Positions 1 to 7,900 of a stretch of DNA of 12,549 nt are shown one piece after another. Made by a program: the position numbers and the translations under genes. Origin of the DNA: DASRCB01 sp035653295. GTDB taxonomy: Bacteria; Acidobacteriota; Terriglobia; Bryobacterales; Bryobacteraceae. Location of the stretch: contig DASRCB010000213.1 in NCBI GenBank assembly GCA_035653295.1, positions 1 through 12,549 of the forward strand, in the 5' to 3' direction. The notes beneath the pieces were generated by a model, which ran no database searches, had not been told where the DNA came from, and was given only the letters and a program-made list of their open reading frames with translations. The stretch's first letter is position 1. Each line of letters starts with the position of its first letter.

Positions 1-573
1 CAAACGAATATTAAGCGGCTGCTGGCGTACAGCTCCATCGCGCACGCCGGATACATTCTGGTCGCCATAGCCGCGCACAGCCGGATCGGGATCCAGGCCG
101 TGATGTTCTACACGGCGGCGTACGCATTCATGAATGTGGGCGCGTTCGCGATGGTGACGTATTTCTCGCGACAGGGCGAGCGCTACGTCAACGTGGACGA
201 TTTCGCTGGTTTAGGGTGGCGGCAGCCGGCCGCGTCAGCGCTGTTCTCATTGTTCATCCTGTCGCTGATCGGTGTGCCCCTTACCGCCGGGTTCTTCGGC
301 AAGTTCTACATCTTCAAAGCGGCGCTCGATTCCGGGCTCGTATGGCTGGCGGTGTTCGGCCTTCTGACCAGCGCAGTGGGCGCGTATTACTATCTGCGGA
401 TTCTGGTGGTCATGTACATGAAAGATCCGCAGCAGCCGGCCAACACGGCGCCGCCGATCAGTGCGGGCATGCAGGCCGCGCTGTGGGCGTCGGCGATTGG
501 AACGCTCGTACTGGGAATCTTTCCCTCGGTGCTGCTGGACTTCCTGCGGGTGTCGAGCACGCTGGCGCGGTAG
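1..573 (+). CDS. nuoN: NADH-quinone oxidoreductase subunit N, C-terminal part (partial)
   Basis: This is the C-terminal 190 residues of a membrane subunit of respiratory complex I, one of the antiporter-like subunits that couple quinone reduction by NADH to proton pumping. The reading frame is open from base 1 and ends at TAG 571-573, so the start lies outside the window. The first visible residues read NIKRLLAYSSIAHAGY, the signature of the broken transmembrane helix in the NuoN/NuoM/NuoL family. It carries the conserved lysine (K5 of the fragment) and the histidine that belong to the proton-transfer chain. Further hydrophobic helices follow, including the conserved LFILSLIGVPLTAGFFGKFYIF stretch around fragment residues 83-104, and the protein ends soon after the last helix as NuoN proteins do. 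In most bacteria nuoN is the last gene of the nuo operon, and the unrelated genes downstream fit that. Family assignment is firm; NuoN rather than NuoM rests on the short tail and the NIKRLLAYSSIAHAGY variant. Confidence 0.95.
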   Translation, partial: QTNIKRLLAYSSIAHAGYILVAIAAHSRIGIQAVMFYTAAYAFMNVGAFAMVTYFSRQGERYVNVDDFAGLGWRQPAASALFSLFILSLIGVPLTAGFFGKFYIFKAALDSGLVWLAVFGLLTSAVGAYYYLRILVVMYMKDPQQPANTAPPISAGMQAALWASAIGTLVLGIFPSVLLDFLRVSSTLAR

Positions 574-603
574 CCATGATCGGGGCTGCGGCCATCAGGT
601 GGA

Positions 604-620
604 GCAGGCGTTAGGCCTGC
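604..620 (+). terminator. Weak hairpin after nuoN (possible terminator)
   Basis: A perfect 6-bp inverted repeat, GCAGGC (604-609) and GCCTGC (615-620) with a 5-base loop, lies 30 bases after the nuoN stop and 6 bases before the ATG of the methyltransferase gene. There is no T-run after it, so it is not a canonical intrinsic terminator. It could equally be a translation-control hairpin for the next gene, or chance in GC-rich DNA. Confidence 0.2.
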
Positions 621-626
621 ACGTTA

Positions 627-1310
627 ATGCAGCCCAACCCCGTTGAGCGGCTGCACACAGATCGCACTTCGCGCGACTGGAAGGCGCGTCTGCGCCGCCT
701 GCTCGAGCCTCCGCTTCCTCTGATTCACAATCCGCGCGAGCCGAGCGACTATCCTCTGGGCCGCTGGAACCTTTACATCGGCGGAAGCGGGTGCAGCGTT
801 CCCGGATACATTAATGTCGATCTGTTCGCGCTGCCCGGCGTGGACGTCGCAGCGAACGCTGAACAGCTTCCTTTCCGCGCCGGAGTCTTTCAGCGTGTCG
901 ATTGCGATGCGGTTCTCGAGCACGTCGTCGATCCCGCGCGTGTGATGTCGGAGATGGCGCGCGTGACGGCCCGAGGCGGGTACGTGCATCTGGTCACGCC
1001 CTTTTGCCACCCGTTCCATGAATACCCGCGCGATTTCCGCCGCTTTACCCTGGATGGGCTGAAGCAGCTTGCGGCCGGGGACTTCAGGGTGGTCGCGGAA
1101 GGCTGGCGGACGGGTCCGACCGCGACGGTGCTGCTGTTCGTCATCGAATACGTCAAACTCTGGTTTCCGTGGAAGCCGTGGCGCGTTCTCGCGCACGGCG
1201 TACTGGGCTGGCTGCTGTTCCCGTTTCGATATCTGGATTTGCTGTTCCTGCGCTCGCCGGACGCCGGCCGGCTCGGCAACCACTGCTACGTGTGGTTGCG
1301 CAAGTCGTAG
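627..1310 (+). CDS. Class I SAM-dependent methyltransferase (Methyltransf_11 type)
   Basis: The 227-residue protein has a class I (Rossmann-fold) methyltransferase core in residues 47-125. Residues 49-56 (LYIGGSGC) form a degenerate SAM-binding motif I. The aspartate in YINVDL (61-66) fits the acidic residue that binds the SAM ribose. NAEQLPF (77-83) matches the D/N-A-x-x-L-P-F motif, and DAVLEHV (94-100) is the usual motif after strand 4. GGYVHLVTPF (117-126) matches the strand-5 region, and HEYPRDFRRFT (131-141) is typical of family members that act on glycans or lipids. The region from about 166 to 208 is hydrophobic and aromatic (Trp/Phe rich) and may associate with the membrane. The substrate cannot be read from sequence. 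The ATG at 627 is the first possible start, since a TAG at 612-614 closes the frame. No good Shine-Dalgarno is adjacent; AGGTGGAG (597-604) is about 22 bases away. The 3' end overlaps the convergent HAD gene by 25 bp. Confidence 0.85.
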   Translation: MQPNPVERLHTDRTSRDWKARLRRLLEPPLPLIHNPREPSDYPLGRWNLYIGGSGCSVPGYINVDLFALPGVDVAANAEQLPFRAGVFQRVDCDAVLEHVVDPARVMSEMARVTARGGYVHLVTPFCHPFHEYPRDFRRFTLDGLKQLAAGDFRVVAEGWRTGPTATVLLFVIEYVKLWFPWKPWRVLAHGVLGWLLFPFRYLDLLFLRSPDAGRLGNHCYVWLRKS

Positions 1311-1945
1311 ATATCCACGAGAAAGCCGCTGCCGTTCGCAGTCAGGCGCACGTCGGTGAAATCGCGGATTACGCAATCGCAGCCAAGTTCTTCGCGTGTC
1401 ACCGTCGTGAGCAGCCCCACCGCGTGCATTCCGGCGCGGCGCGCGGCCTCGACGCCTGGGCCGGTGTCTTCGAACGCGATACATTGTTCTGGCGGCGTGC
1501 CAAGCATTTCCGCGGCTTTCAGGAACCCTTCGGGATCGGGCTTGCCTCGGTGGACCTGTTCCACTGTCACCATGACATCCGGAATCGGCAGGCCGGCTGC
1601 TTTCAGGCGGACCTCGGCCAATTCGCGCGGGGCCGAAGTCACCACTGCCCAGGGCCGTCCGACGCATGCAAGTACGGCGGCATGCGCGCCTCGAACCGCA
1701 ACAATCCCGGACCTGTCCGCCACCTCCGAACGCAGCATGTCCGCGGCATCGGCGCTGTGATCCGCGCCCGGGCGAAAGTGCTCCATGGTAGCCAGCGTCG
1801 GACGCCCATGCGAGAACCTCAGGATTTCCGTGAGCGGAATGCCGTACTGGCGGCCCCAGTGCTCCCAGCAGCGCTCGACCACGGCGGTGGAGTCCACAAG
1901 CGTGCCGTCCATATCGAAAATCACCGCTGAGCAGGTGAGCCGCAC
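1286..1945 (-). CDS. HAD-superfamily sugar phosphatase (YfbT/HxpA-like)
   Basis: A 219-residue hydrolase of the haloacid dehalogenase superfamily, subfamily I with an alpha-helical cap, expected to dephosphorylate small sugar or polyol phosphates in the cytoplasm. All four catalytic motifs are intact: I, DMDGTLVDS (D11 nucleophile, D13 acid/base); II, VVTS (T103/S104); III, RGKPDP (K135); IV, FEDTGPGVEAA (E159, D160, Mg2+ binding). Cap residues (RFSHGRPTLATMEHF, 43-57) and the GLPIPDVMVTVEQVHRGKP stretch resemble E. coli YfbT/HxpA, a hexitol/sugar phosphatase, and the related GPP/DOG phosphatases, as I remember them. The exact substrate is not determinable. The start chosen is GTG at 1945 on the minus strand, with GTGGAAAC just upstream as a modest ribosome-binding site, and it leaves the usual short lead before motif I. 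It converges on the methyltransferase gene with a 25-bp overlap, so the two are not co-transcribed. Confidence 0.92.
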   Translation of the reverse strand: MRLTCSAVIFDMDGTLVDSTAVVERCWEHWGRQYGIPLTEILRFSHGRPTLATMEHFRPGADHSADAADMLRSEVADRSGIVAVRGAHAAVLACVGRPWAVVTSAPRELAEVRLKAAGLPIPDVMVTVEQVHRGKPDPEGFLKAAEMLGTPPEQCIAFEDTGPGVEAARRAGMHAVGLLTTVTREELGCDCVIRDFTDVRLTANGSGFLVDIYDLRNHT

Positions 1946-2249
1946 GTTTCCACGATAGCGTCAGAAGCCGGCCAGAATGGCGATCAGGCCGGCGGGCATC
2001 AAGACGCCTGCGAACAGAGCGGTCCAGATGACGGCGTGGCTTCGGCTGCATTTGAATGCCATGTACATGCCCAGCCGTGTGGTGAAGATTAGTCCGCAGC
2101 CATCGCCGGTGCAGCTGGGAACCTGTTTGAGCCATGCGGAGTTGCGGGTTCTTGCGGGTGCTGTCGTGCGTTCGGAACCGGGCGCAGTGATCACGTATAA
2201 ATTAACGACTGGCCCTGTGTGATCGCTTTGTGAGCCGTTTGTTAAGACG
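1946..2249. other. 304-bp gap between HAD and beta-propeller genes
   Basis: Only a small minus-strand ORF (1961-2194, listed separately) and one AT-richer patch (2195-2206) stand out here. An 8-bp palindrome GTGATCAC lies at 2187-2194. I see no convincing promoter pair, tRNA, riboswitch or T-tailed hairpin. The region must contain the HAD promoter, or the small ORF's, on the minus strand, and the 3' end of the beta-propeller transcript. Confidence 0.5.
1961..2194 (-). CDS. Possible small membrane protein (hypothetical)
   Basis: An unrecognised 77-codon frame with a GTG start at 2194 and a TGA stop at 1961-1963, 15 bp upstream of the HAD start and on the same strand. The N-terminal half is polar with several Cys residues (CTGDGC around 28-33). 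The last 22 residues (IWTALFAGVLMPAGLIAILAGF) form a strongly hydrophobic single-helix stretch, which would give a tail-anchored topology. Third codon positions are mostly G or C, as in the neighbouring genes, which mildly supports real coding. An internal ATG (residue 43, MYMAFKC) could be the true start and would give a 35-residue one-helix protein. No clear ribosome-binding site is visible at the GTG. No homology is recognised and no function is proposed; it could be a chance ORF. Confidence 0.3.
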   Translation of the reverse strand: MITAPGSERTTAPARTRNSAWLKQVPSCTGDGCGLIFTTRLGMYMAFKCSRSHAVIWTALFAGVLMPAGLIAILAGF

Positions 2250-3236
2250 TCATTGCCCCGGTATCCACGCCATCCCGTCCGGACCTCGGCCGGTCGCGAT
2301 TCGGCCGGTGATGTTGAACGTCTTCAGATCGATGACCGCAACGTTGTTGTCGGGGCTAACCGCTACGTAGGCGACTGAGCCGTCCGGAGGGATGAGAATC
2401 CCGGCGCAGCCGCGCCCCAGATTGAGGCGGTGCACCTCCGCTCGCGAAGCGGCATCGACGGCGACCAGATCGCCCGTGCCGAGATCCGAAATGAGCACGG
2501 TCTTTCCGTCGGGGGTGAATTTAAGCCGGTTCGAACGTTTGGTATGGACATCGAGGGATCCCGTGACCTTCTTCGAGGCCAGATCGATGATCGAGACACT
2601 TCCGTCGGCGGAATTTGCTGCCCATAGTTCTTTCCCGTCAGGGGAGACGTCGAACCCCTCGGGCCCTTTGCCGACGGGGATCGCCGTTTGCCGCCAGCCC
2701 GAAGCATCAGCCTTCGGGTCCCGCTCGAACACGCTGATGCTGTCGGAGCTGATATTCGCGGCAAAAATGGTGCGGGCATCGGGCGTGACAACGAGCATGT
2801 GCGTGCGGTTCTGACCCGTTCCCAGAATCCACTCGATCTTCTGCCGTCCTGGATCGTAGCAGCCGATGACTTTGCTGCCTTCAGCCGTGAAGTACACTTT
2901 CGCCTTGTCCACTGCCAGCCCGTGCGGGGCCAGCATGGGGCTCAGATCCAGCGGGGTGAGGGCGCGCCGGGCGGCGACGTCGACGATGGAGAGAGTGTGG
3001 TGGGGGTGTGAAAAGGCGCCGTAGTTGGAGATAAAGGCAAGATTGCCACTGACGGCGACCTCGTGAGGATCTTCACCGGCCGGCGCTCGTCCGAGCACGG
3101 CCCGGGTCGCCGGGTCGACGACAGCCAGGGCGCGGTCATCCTTTTCGAGGACCAGGAGCATGGGGGATGTATTCTGGCCGGCAGCCAGCGCACCGGCCAG
3201 CAGCGTCAGGAATGAGACGAGGCGGGTTGAACGCAT
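2250..3236 (-). CDS. Secreted YVTN-family beta-propeller protein
   Basis: A 328-residue exported protein made of repeated beta-propeller blades of the YVTN/YncE-like (cytochrome-D1-like) class. Residues 1-20 are a signal peptide: Arg at 2 and 5, hydrophobic core LVSFLTLLAGALAAG, predicted cleavage after G20 leaving Q21 first. Blade motifs recur through the chain: LAVVDPATRAVLG (37-49), LSIVDVAARRAL (82-93), IFAANISSDSISVFERD (157-173), LWAANSADGSVSIIDLASKKVTG (204-226), LVAVDAASRAEVHRL (257-271) and VAVIDLKTFNITGRIATGRGPDG (299-321). FDVSPDG, LKFTPDG and LIPPDG are the usual inter-strand turns. There is no CXXCH haem site and no obvious catalytic residue set, so it is probably a binding or scaffold protein in the periplasm or outside the cell; its ligand is unknown. 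The ATG at 3236 is set by the signal peptide. It is divergent from the PadR/RND operon with about 80 bp between starts. Confidence 0.85.
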   Translation of the reverse strand: MRSTRLVSFLTLLAGALAAGQNTSPMLLVLEKDDRALAVVDPATRAVLGRAPAGEDPHEVAVSGNLAFISNYGAFSHPHHTLSIVDVAARRALTPLDLSPMLAPHGLAVDKAKVYFTAEGSKVIGCYDPGRQKIEWILGTGQNRTHMLVVTPDARTIFAANISSDSISVFERDPKADASGWRQTAIPVGKGPEGFDVSPDGKELWAANSADGSVSIIDLASKKVTGSLDVHTKRSNRLKFTPDGKTVLISDLGTGDLVAVDAASRAEVHRLNLGRGCAGILIPPDGSVAYVAVSPDNNVAVIDLKTFNITGRIATGRGPDGMAWIPGQ

Positions 3237-3316
3237 CTCAGGCTGACGTTACCACGGCCGTGTTGCTGACCGTCACGCACGCCTGCGGCGCGTGTTGCGG
3301 TATACTTCGTAGTCGA
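3237..3316. promoter_or_regulatory. Divergent intergenic region between beta-propeller and PadR/RND operon
   Basis: These 80 bp separate two divergently read genes and should hold both promoters. On the plus strand TATACT (3301-3306) is a good -10 match, 10 bases before the proposed TTG start of the PadR gene, but no recognisable -35 sits 16-18 bases upstream. The overlapping GTATAC (3300-3305) is a palindrome, so the same bases read TATACC on the minus strand. CACGGCCGTG (3253-3262) is a 10-bp palindrome that could be an operator or chance. No long inverted repeat like the one before the second PadR gene is present. Confidence 0.4.
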
Positions 3317-3640
3317 TTGTCGAAAACGAACTCGGAGTATGAACGTGACCGCGATCTCTACTCTGGCCTGATACGGCTGCACATCCTGCACCACGCCGCC
3401 GAGGAGCCGATCTTCGGCCTCGGCATGGCCGAGGAGCTCGCGCGGCATGGGTATCGCATCAGCCCGGGCACGCTCTATCCGTTGCTGCATTCCCTCGAGA
3501 GCAAGGGCTACCTGCGATCGTTCGAGAAGCGCAACGGCAAGTCGCTGCGGCGGGTGTACTGCGCTACGCCGCAGGGCAGGAAGGCGCTCTCGAAGGCTCG
3601 CGAACGCGTACGCGAGCTCTTTGGGGAGCTGATCGGATGA
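3317..3640 (+). CDS. PadR-family transcriptional regulator (of RND efflux operon)
   Basis: A 107-residue PadR-type winged-helix regulator, normally a dimeric repressor whose release by a ligand switches on export or detoxification genes. The winged helix spans residues 15-95. SGLIRLHILHHAAEEPIFGLGMAEEL matches the usual start of helices 1-2, ISPGTLYPLLHSLESKGYL (48-66) is the hallmark recognition helix, and the RVYCATPQGRKAL stretch (79-91) is the wing and following helix. Helix 4 (KARERVRELFGEL) is short, as in the PadR-s2 class. The start is uncertain. The frame is open much further upstream, but that would overlap the divergent gene and precede the TATACT box. TTG 3317 gives the family's normal length and no in-frame ATG or GTG lies between it and the conserved core. 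If TATACT is the -10, the mRNA would be nearly leaderless. The gene ends in ATGA shared with the TolC-like gene, placing the regulator first in the efflux operon it probably controls. Confidence 0.85.
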   Translation: MSKTNSEYERDRDLYSGLIRLHILHHAAEEPIFGLGMAEELARHGYRISPGTLYPLLHSLESKGYLRSFEKRNGKSLRRVYCATPQGRKALSKARERVRELFGELIG

Positions 3641-4986
3641 AGGCAGCCGTTCTGGTGCTCGGGGCCGCGATGGCGTACGCACAGACGCCGCTCACGCTCC
3701 AACAGGCCGTGGAAACCGCAGTCCGCGACTATCCGTCGGTGCGAGTCTCGCGCGAGCAGATCGATGCGGCTGCGGCGGCCATTCGACTCGCCCGCACGGC
3801 GTACCTGCCGCGCGTCGACGCCCTGGCGCAGGTCAACCGCGCTACCCGAAATAACCTGCTCGGCCTGCTGCTTCCCAACAGTGTTATTCCCTCAATCTCC
3901 GGCCCGGTGCTGGGCACGAACAATATCCATACGGCGTGGGGCAGCGCAGTGGGCGTGCTGGTCACGTGGGAGCCGTTCGATTTCGGTCTGCGGCAAGCGA
4001 GTGTGTCGATCGCTAAAGCCGCGGAGGCACACTCGGAGGCTGAGCTGCAGCGGACGCGTTTCGAGGTAGCTTCTCAGGCCGCGGACGCGTATCTCACGGT
4101 GGTCGCCGCGCAGGAGACGGTCCGTGCGGCGCAGGCGGGAGTGGATCGGGCCGAGACCGTGCTGCGCACAATTAACGCGCAGGTGAACGCGGAACTTCGC
4201 CCCGGCGCGGATGCGGCGCGCGCACGGGCGGAGGTGGCAGCCGCGCGAACGCAGCTCATTCAGGCGCAGGAGGCGGTGGAGGTGGCGGGCGCCACTCTGT
4301 CGCAGTTCGTCGGTAAGGACGCGGCCGTGATCAGCGCCCCGAAGCTTGGCTCGTTGCCGCCGGCGCAAACGCCCGGGCCTGTGAACCTGGCAGCCAATCC
4401 CATCGCCGTCGAACAGAGCGCCGCCGTCGCGCAGGAGCGGGCGCGGCTGCGGGCCCTGGAACGTACTTACTTCCCGCATTTCTATGTGCAGGGCGCAGCC
4501 TACGCGCGTGGCACGGGCGCGGAGACGAACGGTGGCCTGCTGGGCGGTGCGAACGGGCTTGCGCCCAACGTACAGAACTACGCCGCCGGGCTGACGGTGA
4601 CGTTCCCGGTATTCGATCTGCCCTCCATTCACGCGCGGGAGATGCAGCAGTCGGCCACAATCCGAGCGGAGGAAGCTCGCGCGCAGCAGATCGCGGTGGA
4701 GCTCCGAGCGCGCTGGAACTCCGCTGTGGCCACCCTGCGGGGCGCGCGCAATGTGGCGGCGAACACGCCCGTGCAGGTGTCGGCGGCCCGCGCCGCGGTG
4801 GAGCAATCGACGGCCCGGTATCAGGCCGGACTCACGGTCATCGATGATGTGGCTGAAGCGCAGCGCCTGGTCACGCAGGCCGAGATCGACGATGCCCTGG
4901 CTCGCCTGGGAGTGTGGCGCGCGCTGCTGGGGGTCGCAGTCGCTGCCGGAGATATCACGCCCTTTATCGCGGAGGCAGGCGAGTGA
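3637..4986 (+). CDS. TolC-family outer-membrane efflux channel
   Basis: A 449-residue outer-membrane factor, the trimeric exit duct of a tripartite efflux pump. Residues 1-15 form a short signal peptide ending AYA with Q16 as predicted first mature residue. There is no lipobox cysteine, so unlike OprM it is probably not lipidated. TLQQAVETAVRDYPSVRVSREQI (20-42) is the standard first helix of an outer-membrane efflux domain, and a second copy follows from about residue 250, giving the two-fold internal repeat of TolC. Long Ala/Glu/Arg/Gln-rich helices at 125-225 and 335-435 form the periplasmic coiled-coil barrel. VLVTWEPFDFGLRQ (107-120) and TVTFPVFDLPS (320-330) are the strand-turn-helix segments common in this family. 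ATG 3637 overlaps the PadR stop (ATGA) and has GGGGAG (3623-3628) at good spacing. Its own stop overlaps the next start (GTGA), so all are translationally coupled. Confidence 0.93.
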   Translation: MKAAVLVLGAAMAYAQTPLTLQQAVETAVRDYPSVRVSREQIDAAAAAIRLARTAYLPRVDALAQVNRATRNNLLGLLLPNSVIPSISGPVLGTNNIHTAWGSAVGVLVTWEPFDFGLRQASVSIAKAAEAHSEAELQRTRFEVASQAADAYLTVVAAQETVRAAQAGVDRAETVLRTINAQVNAELRPGADAARARAEVAAARTQLIQAQEAVEVAGATLSQFVGKDAAVISAPKLGSLPPAQTPGPVNLAANPIAVEQSAAVAQERARLRALERTYFPHFYVQGAAYARGTGAETNGGLLGGANGLAPNVQNYAAGLTVTFPVFDLPSIHAREMQQSATIRAEEARAQQIAVELRARWNSAVATLRGARNVAANTPVQVSAARAAVEQSTARYQAGLTVIDDVAEAQRLVTQAEIDDALARLGVWRALLGVAVAAGDITPFIAEAGE

Positions 4987-7900
4987 GGTTGGTTCTCGGC
5001 GCGCTGAGCCGGCCCATCACCGTGGTGGTCGCCATCATCGCCGTTGCTCTCTGTTCCATCCTCGCGGTCGAGCGGATGCCGATCGACATCTTTCCGCAGG
5101 TGGGCGAGCCGGCCATCTACGTCGCCCAGCCGTACGGCGGGATGGACCCGGCGCAGATGGAGGGATTCATCACGTATTACTACGAGTATCATTTCCTCTA
5201 CATCACCGGCATCGATCACGTGGAGAGCAAGAGCATTCAGGGCGCAGCCCTGATGAAGCTCGTTTTTCACGAGGGAACGGATATGGCCACCGCCATGGCG
5301 CAGACAGTGGGGTACGTGAACCGCGCGCGCTCGTTCATGCCGCCGGGGACGGTTGAGCCCTTCATTACGCGCTTCGACGCCGGAAGCGTGGCGGTCGGCC
5401 AACTCGTGTTCAGCAGCCGCACGCGCACGCTCGGCGAGATGCAGGACCTCGCGCTGAACCGCGTTCGACCGCTGTTCGCGACTCTGCCCGGCGTGTCCGC
5501 GCCTCCCCCATTCGGCGGCAGCCAGAGGACCATCGTCATCACCCTCGATCCCGACAAGCTGCGGCAATACCAGATCTCGCCGGCGCAGGCGATCGGAGCG
5601 GTGAGCAGGTCCACACTGGTTATGCCGTCGGGCAACATGTGGACCGGCACGCTGGAGCGCATCGCGCGCACGAATGCCACCCTCGGCGGCAATCTGGCGG
5701 AGCTCCTGAGCACGCCCATTCGGCCCGTGTCGGGCACGACGGTCTACCTGCGCGACATCGGCACAATCGAGAACGGTACGGACCTGGTCACCGCCTATGC
5801 GCATGTGAACGGCCGGCGCACCGTCTTCATCCCTGTGACCAAGCGCGCTGACGCGTCTACCCTCGCGGTGATCGATCGTGTCAAAGCGGCAATTCCCGAG
5901 TTTAAGAAGGTGATTCCCGGCGACATCGATGTGAGCCTCCAGTTCGATCAGTCGCCGTATGTAAGCAATTCGCTCCGTGGGCTGATCATCGAAGGTCTCC
6001 TCGGCGCGGTTCTGACCGGGCTGATGGTGCTGCTGTTCCTCCGCGACTGGCGCAGCGCGCTGATCGTGGTGACGAATATCCCGTTCGCGCTGCTGGCGGC
6101 GGTCGTCCTGCTATGGGCCACGAAGCAGACGCTGAACATTATGACTCTGGGCGGGCTGGCGCTCGCCGTTGGCGTTCTAGTCGATGAGGCAACGGTAGAG
6201 ATCGAAAACATACACACGCGCATGCTGCCTGGGGTTACCCGCGCCCGCGCGGTAGTGGAAGCATGCAGCCGGACGGCGCTGGCGCGCCTGCTGTCGATGT
6301 TCTGCATTCTGGCGGTGTTCGTGCCCTCGTTTTTCATGGTGGGCGTGGGCCGGCAGCTCTTCGTTCCGCTGTCTCTGGCGGTGGGCTTCGCCATGATTGC
6401 GTCGTATCTGCTCTCCAGCAGCCTGGTGCCGGTGTTTTCGACGTGGCTCATGAAGGAGGCGCATCAGGGCGAGGAGCGGAGGTTGCACGAGTTGTACGAG
6501 CGCTATCTGAACGCCGTGCTGCGTTTGCGGTGGCCGCTTGTGGCCGCGTATCTCGTCGTTTCGTTCGGGCTCCTATGGCTGATGATGCCGCGTCTGGGGA
6601 CGGAAATCTTCCCCGACGTCAATCCGTCCATGTACCGCCTTCGGCTGCGCGCGCCGGCGGGAACCCGCGTCGAAGAAACAGAGCGGATTCTGTTGCATGC
6701 GCTCGATATTATCAATCGCGACGCCGGCGCTGGTAACGTCGCCATCACCAGCGACTTCATGGGCCTCCAGCCCTCCAGCTACCCCGTGAACCTGATCCAT
6801 CTGTTCACGGCCGGTCCGCAGGAGGCAGTGATCCAAATCGGGCTGAAGCCGGACGCGCCTCGCGGCGAATGGCTTCGGGAGAAGCTGCGCGCGAGCTTCC
6901 AGCGTGAGCTGCCCGGAACGCAGGTGTCCTTCGAAGCAGGGGACATCGTGAGCCAGGTCATGAGTTTCGGCTCTCCTACGCCCATCGATGTCGGCGTGCA
7001 GGGGATCAATCTGGCCGATGACGCAGGGTATGCGCAGAAGGTGCGGGCGCAACTGGCGCGCCTCGGTTTTCTGCGTGATCTTCAGTACGCACAGGAGCTG
7101 AAGTATCCGACCCTGGACATCAATATCAACCGCGATCGAGCCGGCCAGTTCGGTCTGACGATGGCCGACGTGGTGAATTCCGTGGTTCCGGCGACCTCTT
7201 CGTCACGCTTCACGTCCCCGAACTACTGGCGAGATCCGGCCTCGGGCAACGCATTCCAGATCCAGGTACAACTGCCGCAGCACCGGTTGCAGAGTGTGGC
7301 GGCAATCGGCGACCTGCCTGTGATGATCGACGGCTCGCATCCGGAGTTGGGCGATGTTGCCGCGATGAGCCCTGGGACGATGCCGGGGCTCATCGAGCGC
7401 TATAACGGCCAGCGCGTGGTCAGTCTCACCGCGAACCTGCATGACATCACACTGGGGCAGGCGACGCGGCAGATCGAGAGCGCGGTGGCCGCGGCGGGCG
7501 CGGCGCCGAAGGGCGTGGCCGTGCGCATGCGCGGCGAGATTCCCGCGCTGGAGCAGACCATCTCCGGGCTGCGCATCGGCCTGCTGCTCGCCGTGCTTGT
7601 GATTTTCCTTCTGCTGGCGGCGAATTTTCAGTCCCTGCGCCTGGCGCTGGCGGTGATTCTGACCATTCCGGCCGTGCTGTGCGGGGTCGTTCTCATGCTG
7701 CTTATCACCGGGACGACGCTGAATATTGAATCCTTCATGGGGGCAATCATGGCCATTGGCATTGCTGTGGCGAACTCCATTCTGCTGGTGACCTTCGCCG
7801 AGCACGGGCGCCGGGAAGGGCGCGATCCGTTCGATGCGGCGCGTGAAGGAGCGGCCAGCCGTCTGCGCGCGATCCTCATGACCGCGGCGGCCATGATCTG

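Noticed and set aside
624..2135. 503-codon open frame on the minus strand across the methyltransferase, the HAD gene and the gap
   Set aside because: Its product is Arg/His/Pro-rich with no domain, and it is antisense to the methyltransferase and out of frame with the HAD gene, both of which have intact motifs. It is a typical product of high GC content.
2187..2206. GTGATCAC palindrome and TATAAA (2196-2201) as a plus-strand promoter
   Set aside because: No -35 box at suitable spacing, and the only gene downstream on the plus strand is over 1 kb away beyond a minus-strand gene.
3167..3316. N-terminal extension of the first PadR protein to 3167
   Set aside because: It would overlap the divergent beta-propeller gene's start and precede the TATACT box, and the extra residues have no PadR similarity.
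3892..4806. 304-codon minus-strand frame inside the TolC-like gene
   Set aside because: Low-complexity Arg/Leu/His composition and no recognisable domain, and the plus strand encodes a complete outer-membrane factor.
4914..4982. Longer RND permease start at ATG 4914
   Set aside because: It would add 23 Arg/Gly-rich residues read out of frame inside the TolC gene. The GTG at 4983 has a good GGAGG site and gives the normal RND N-terminus.
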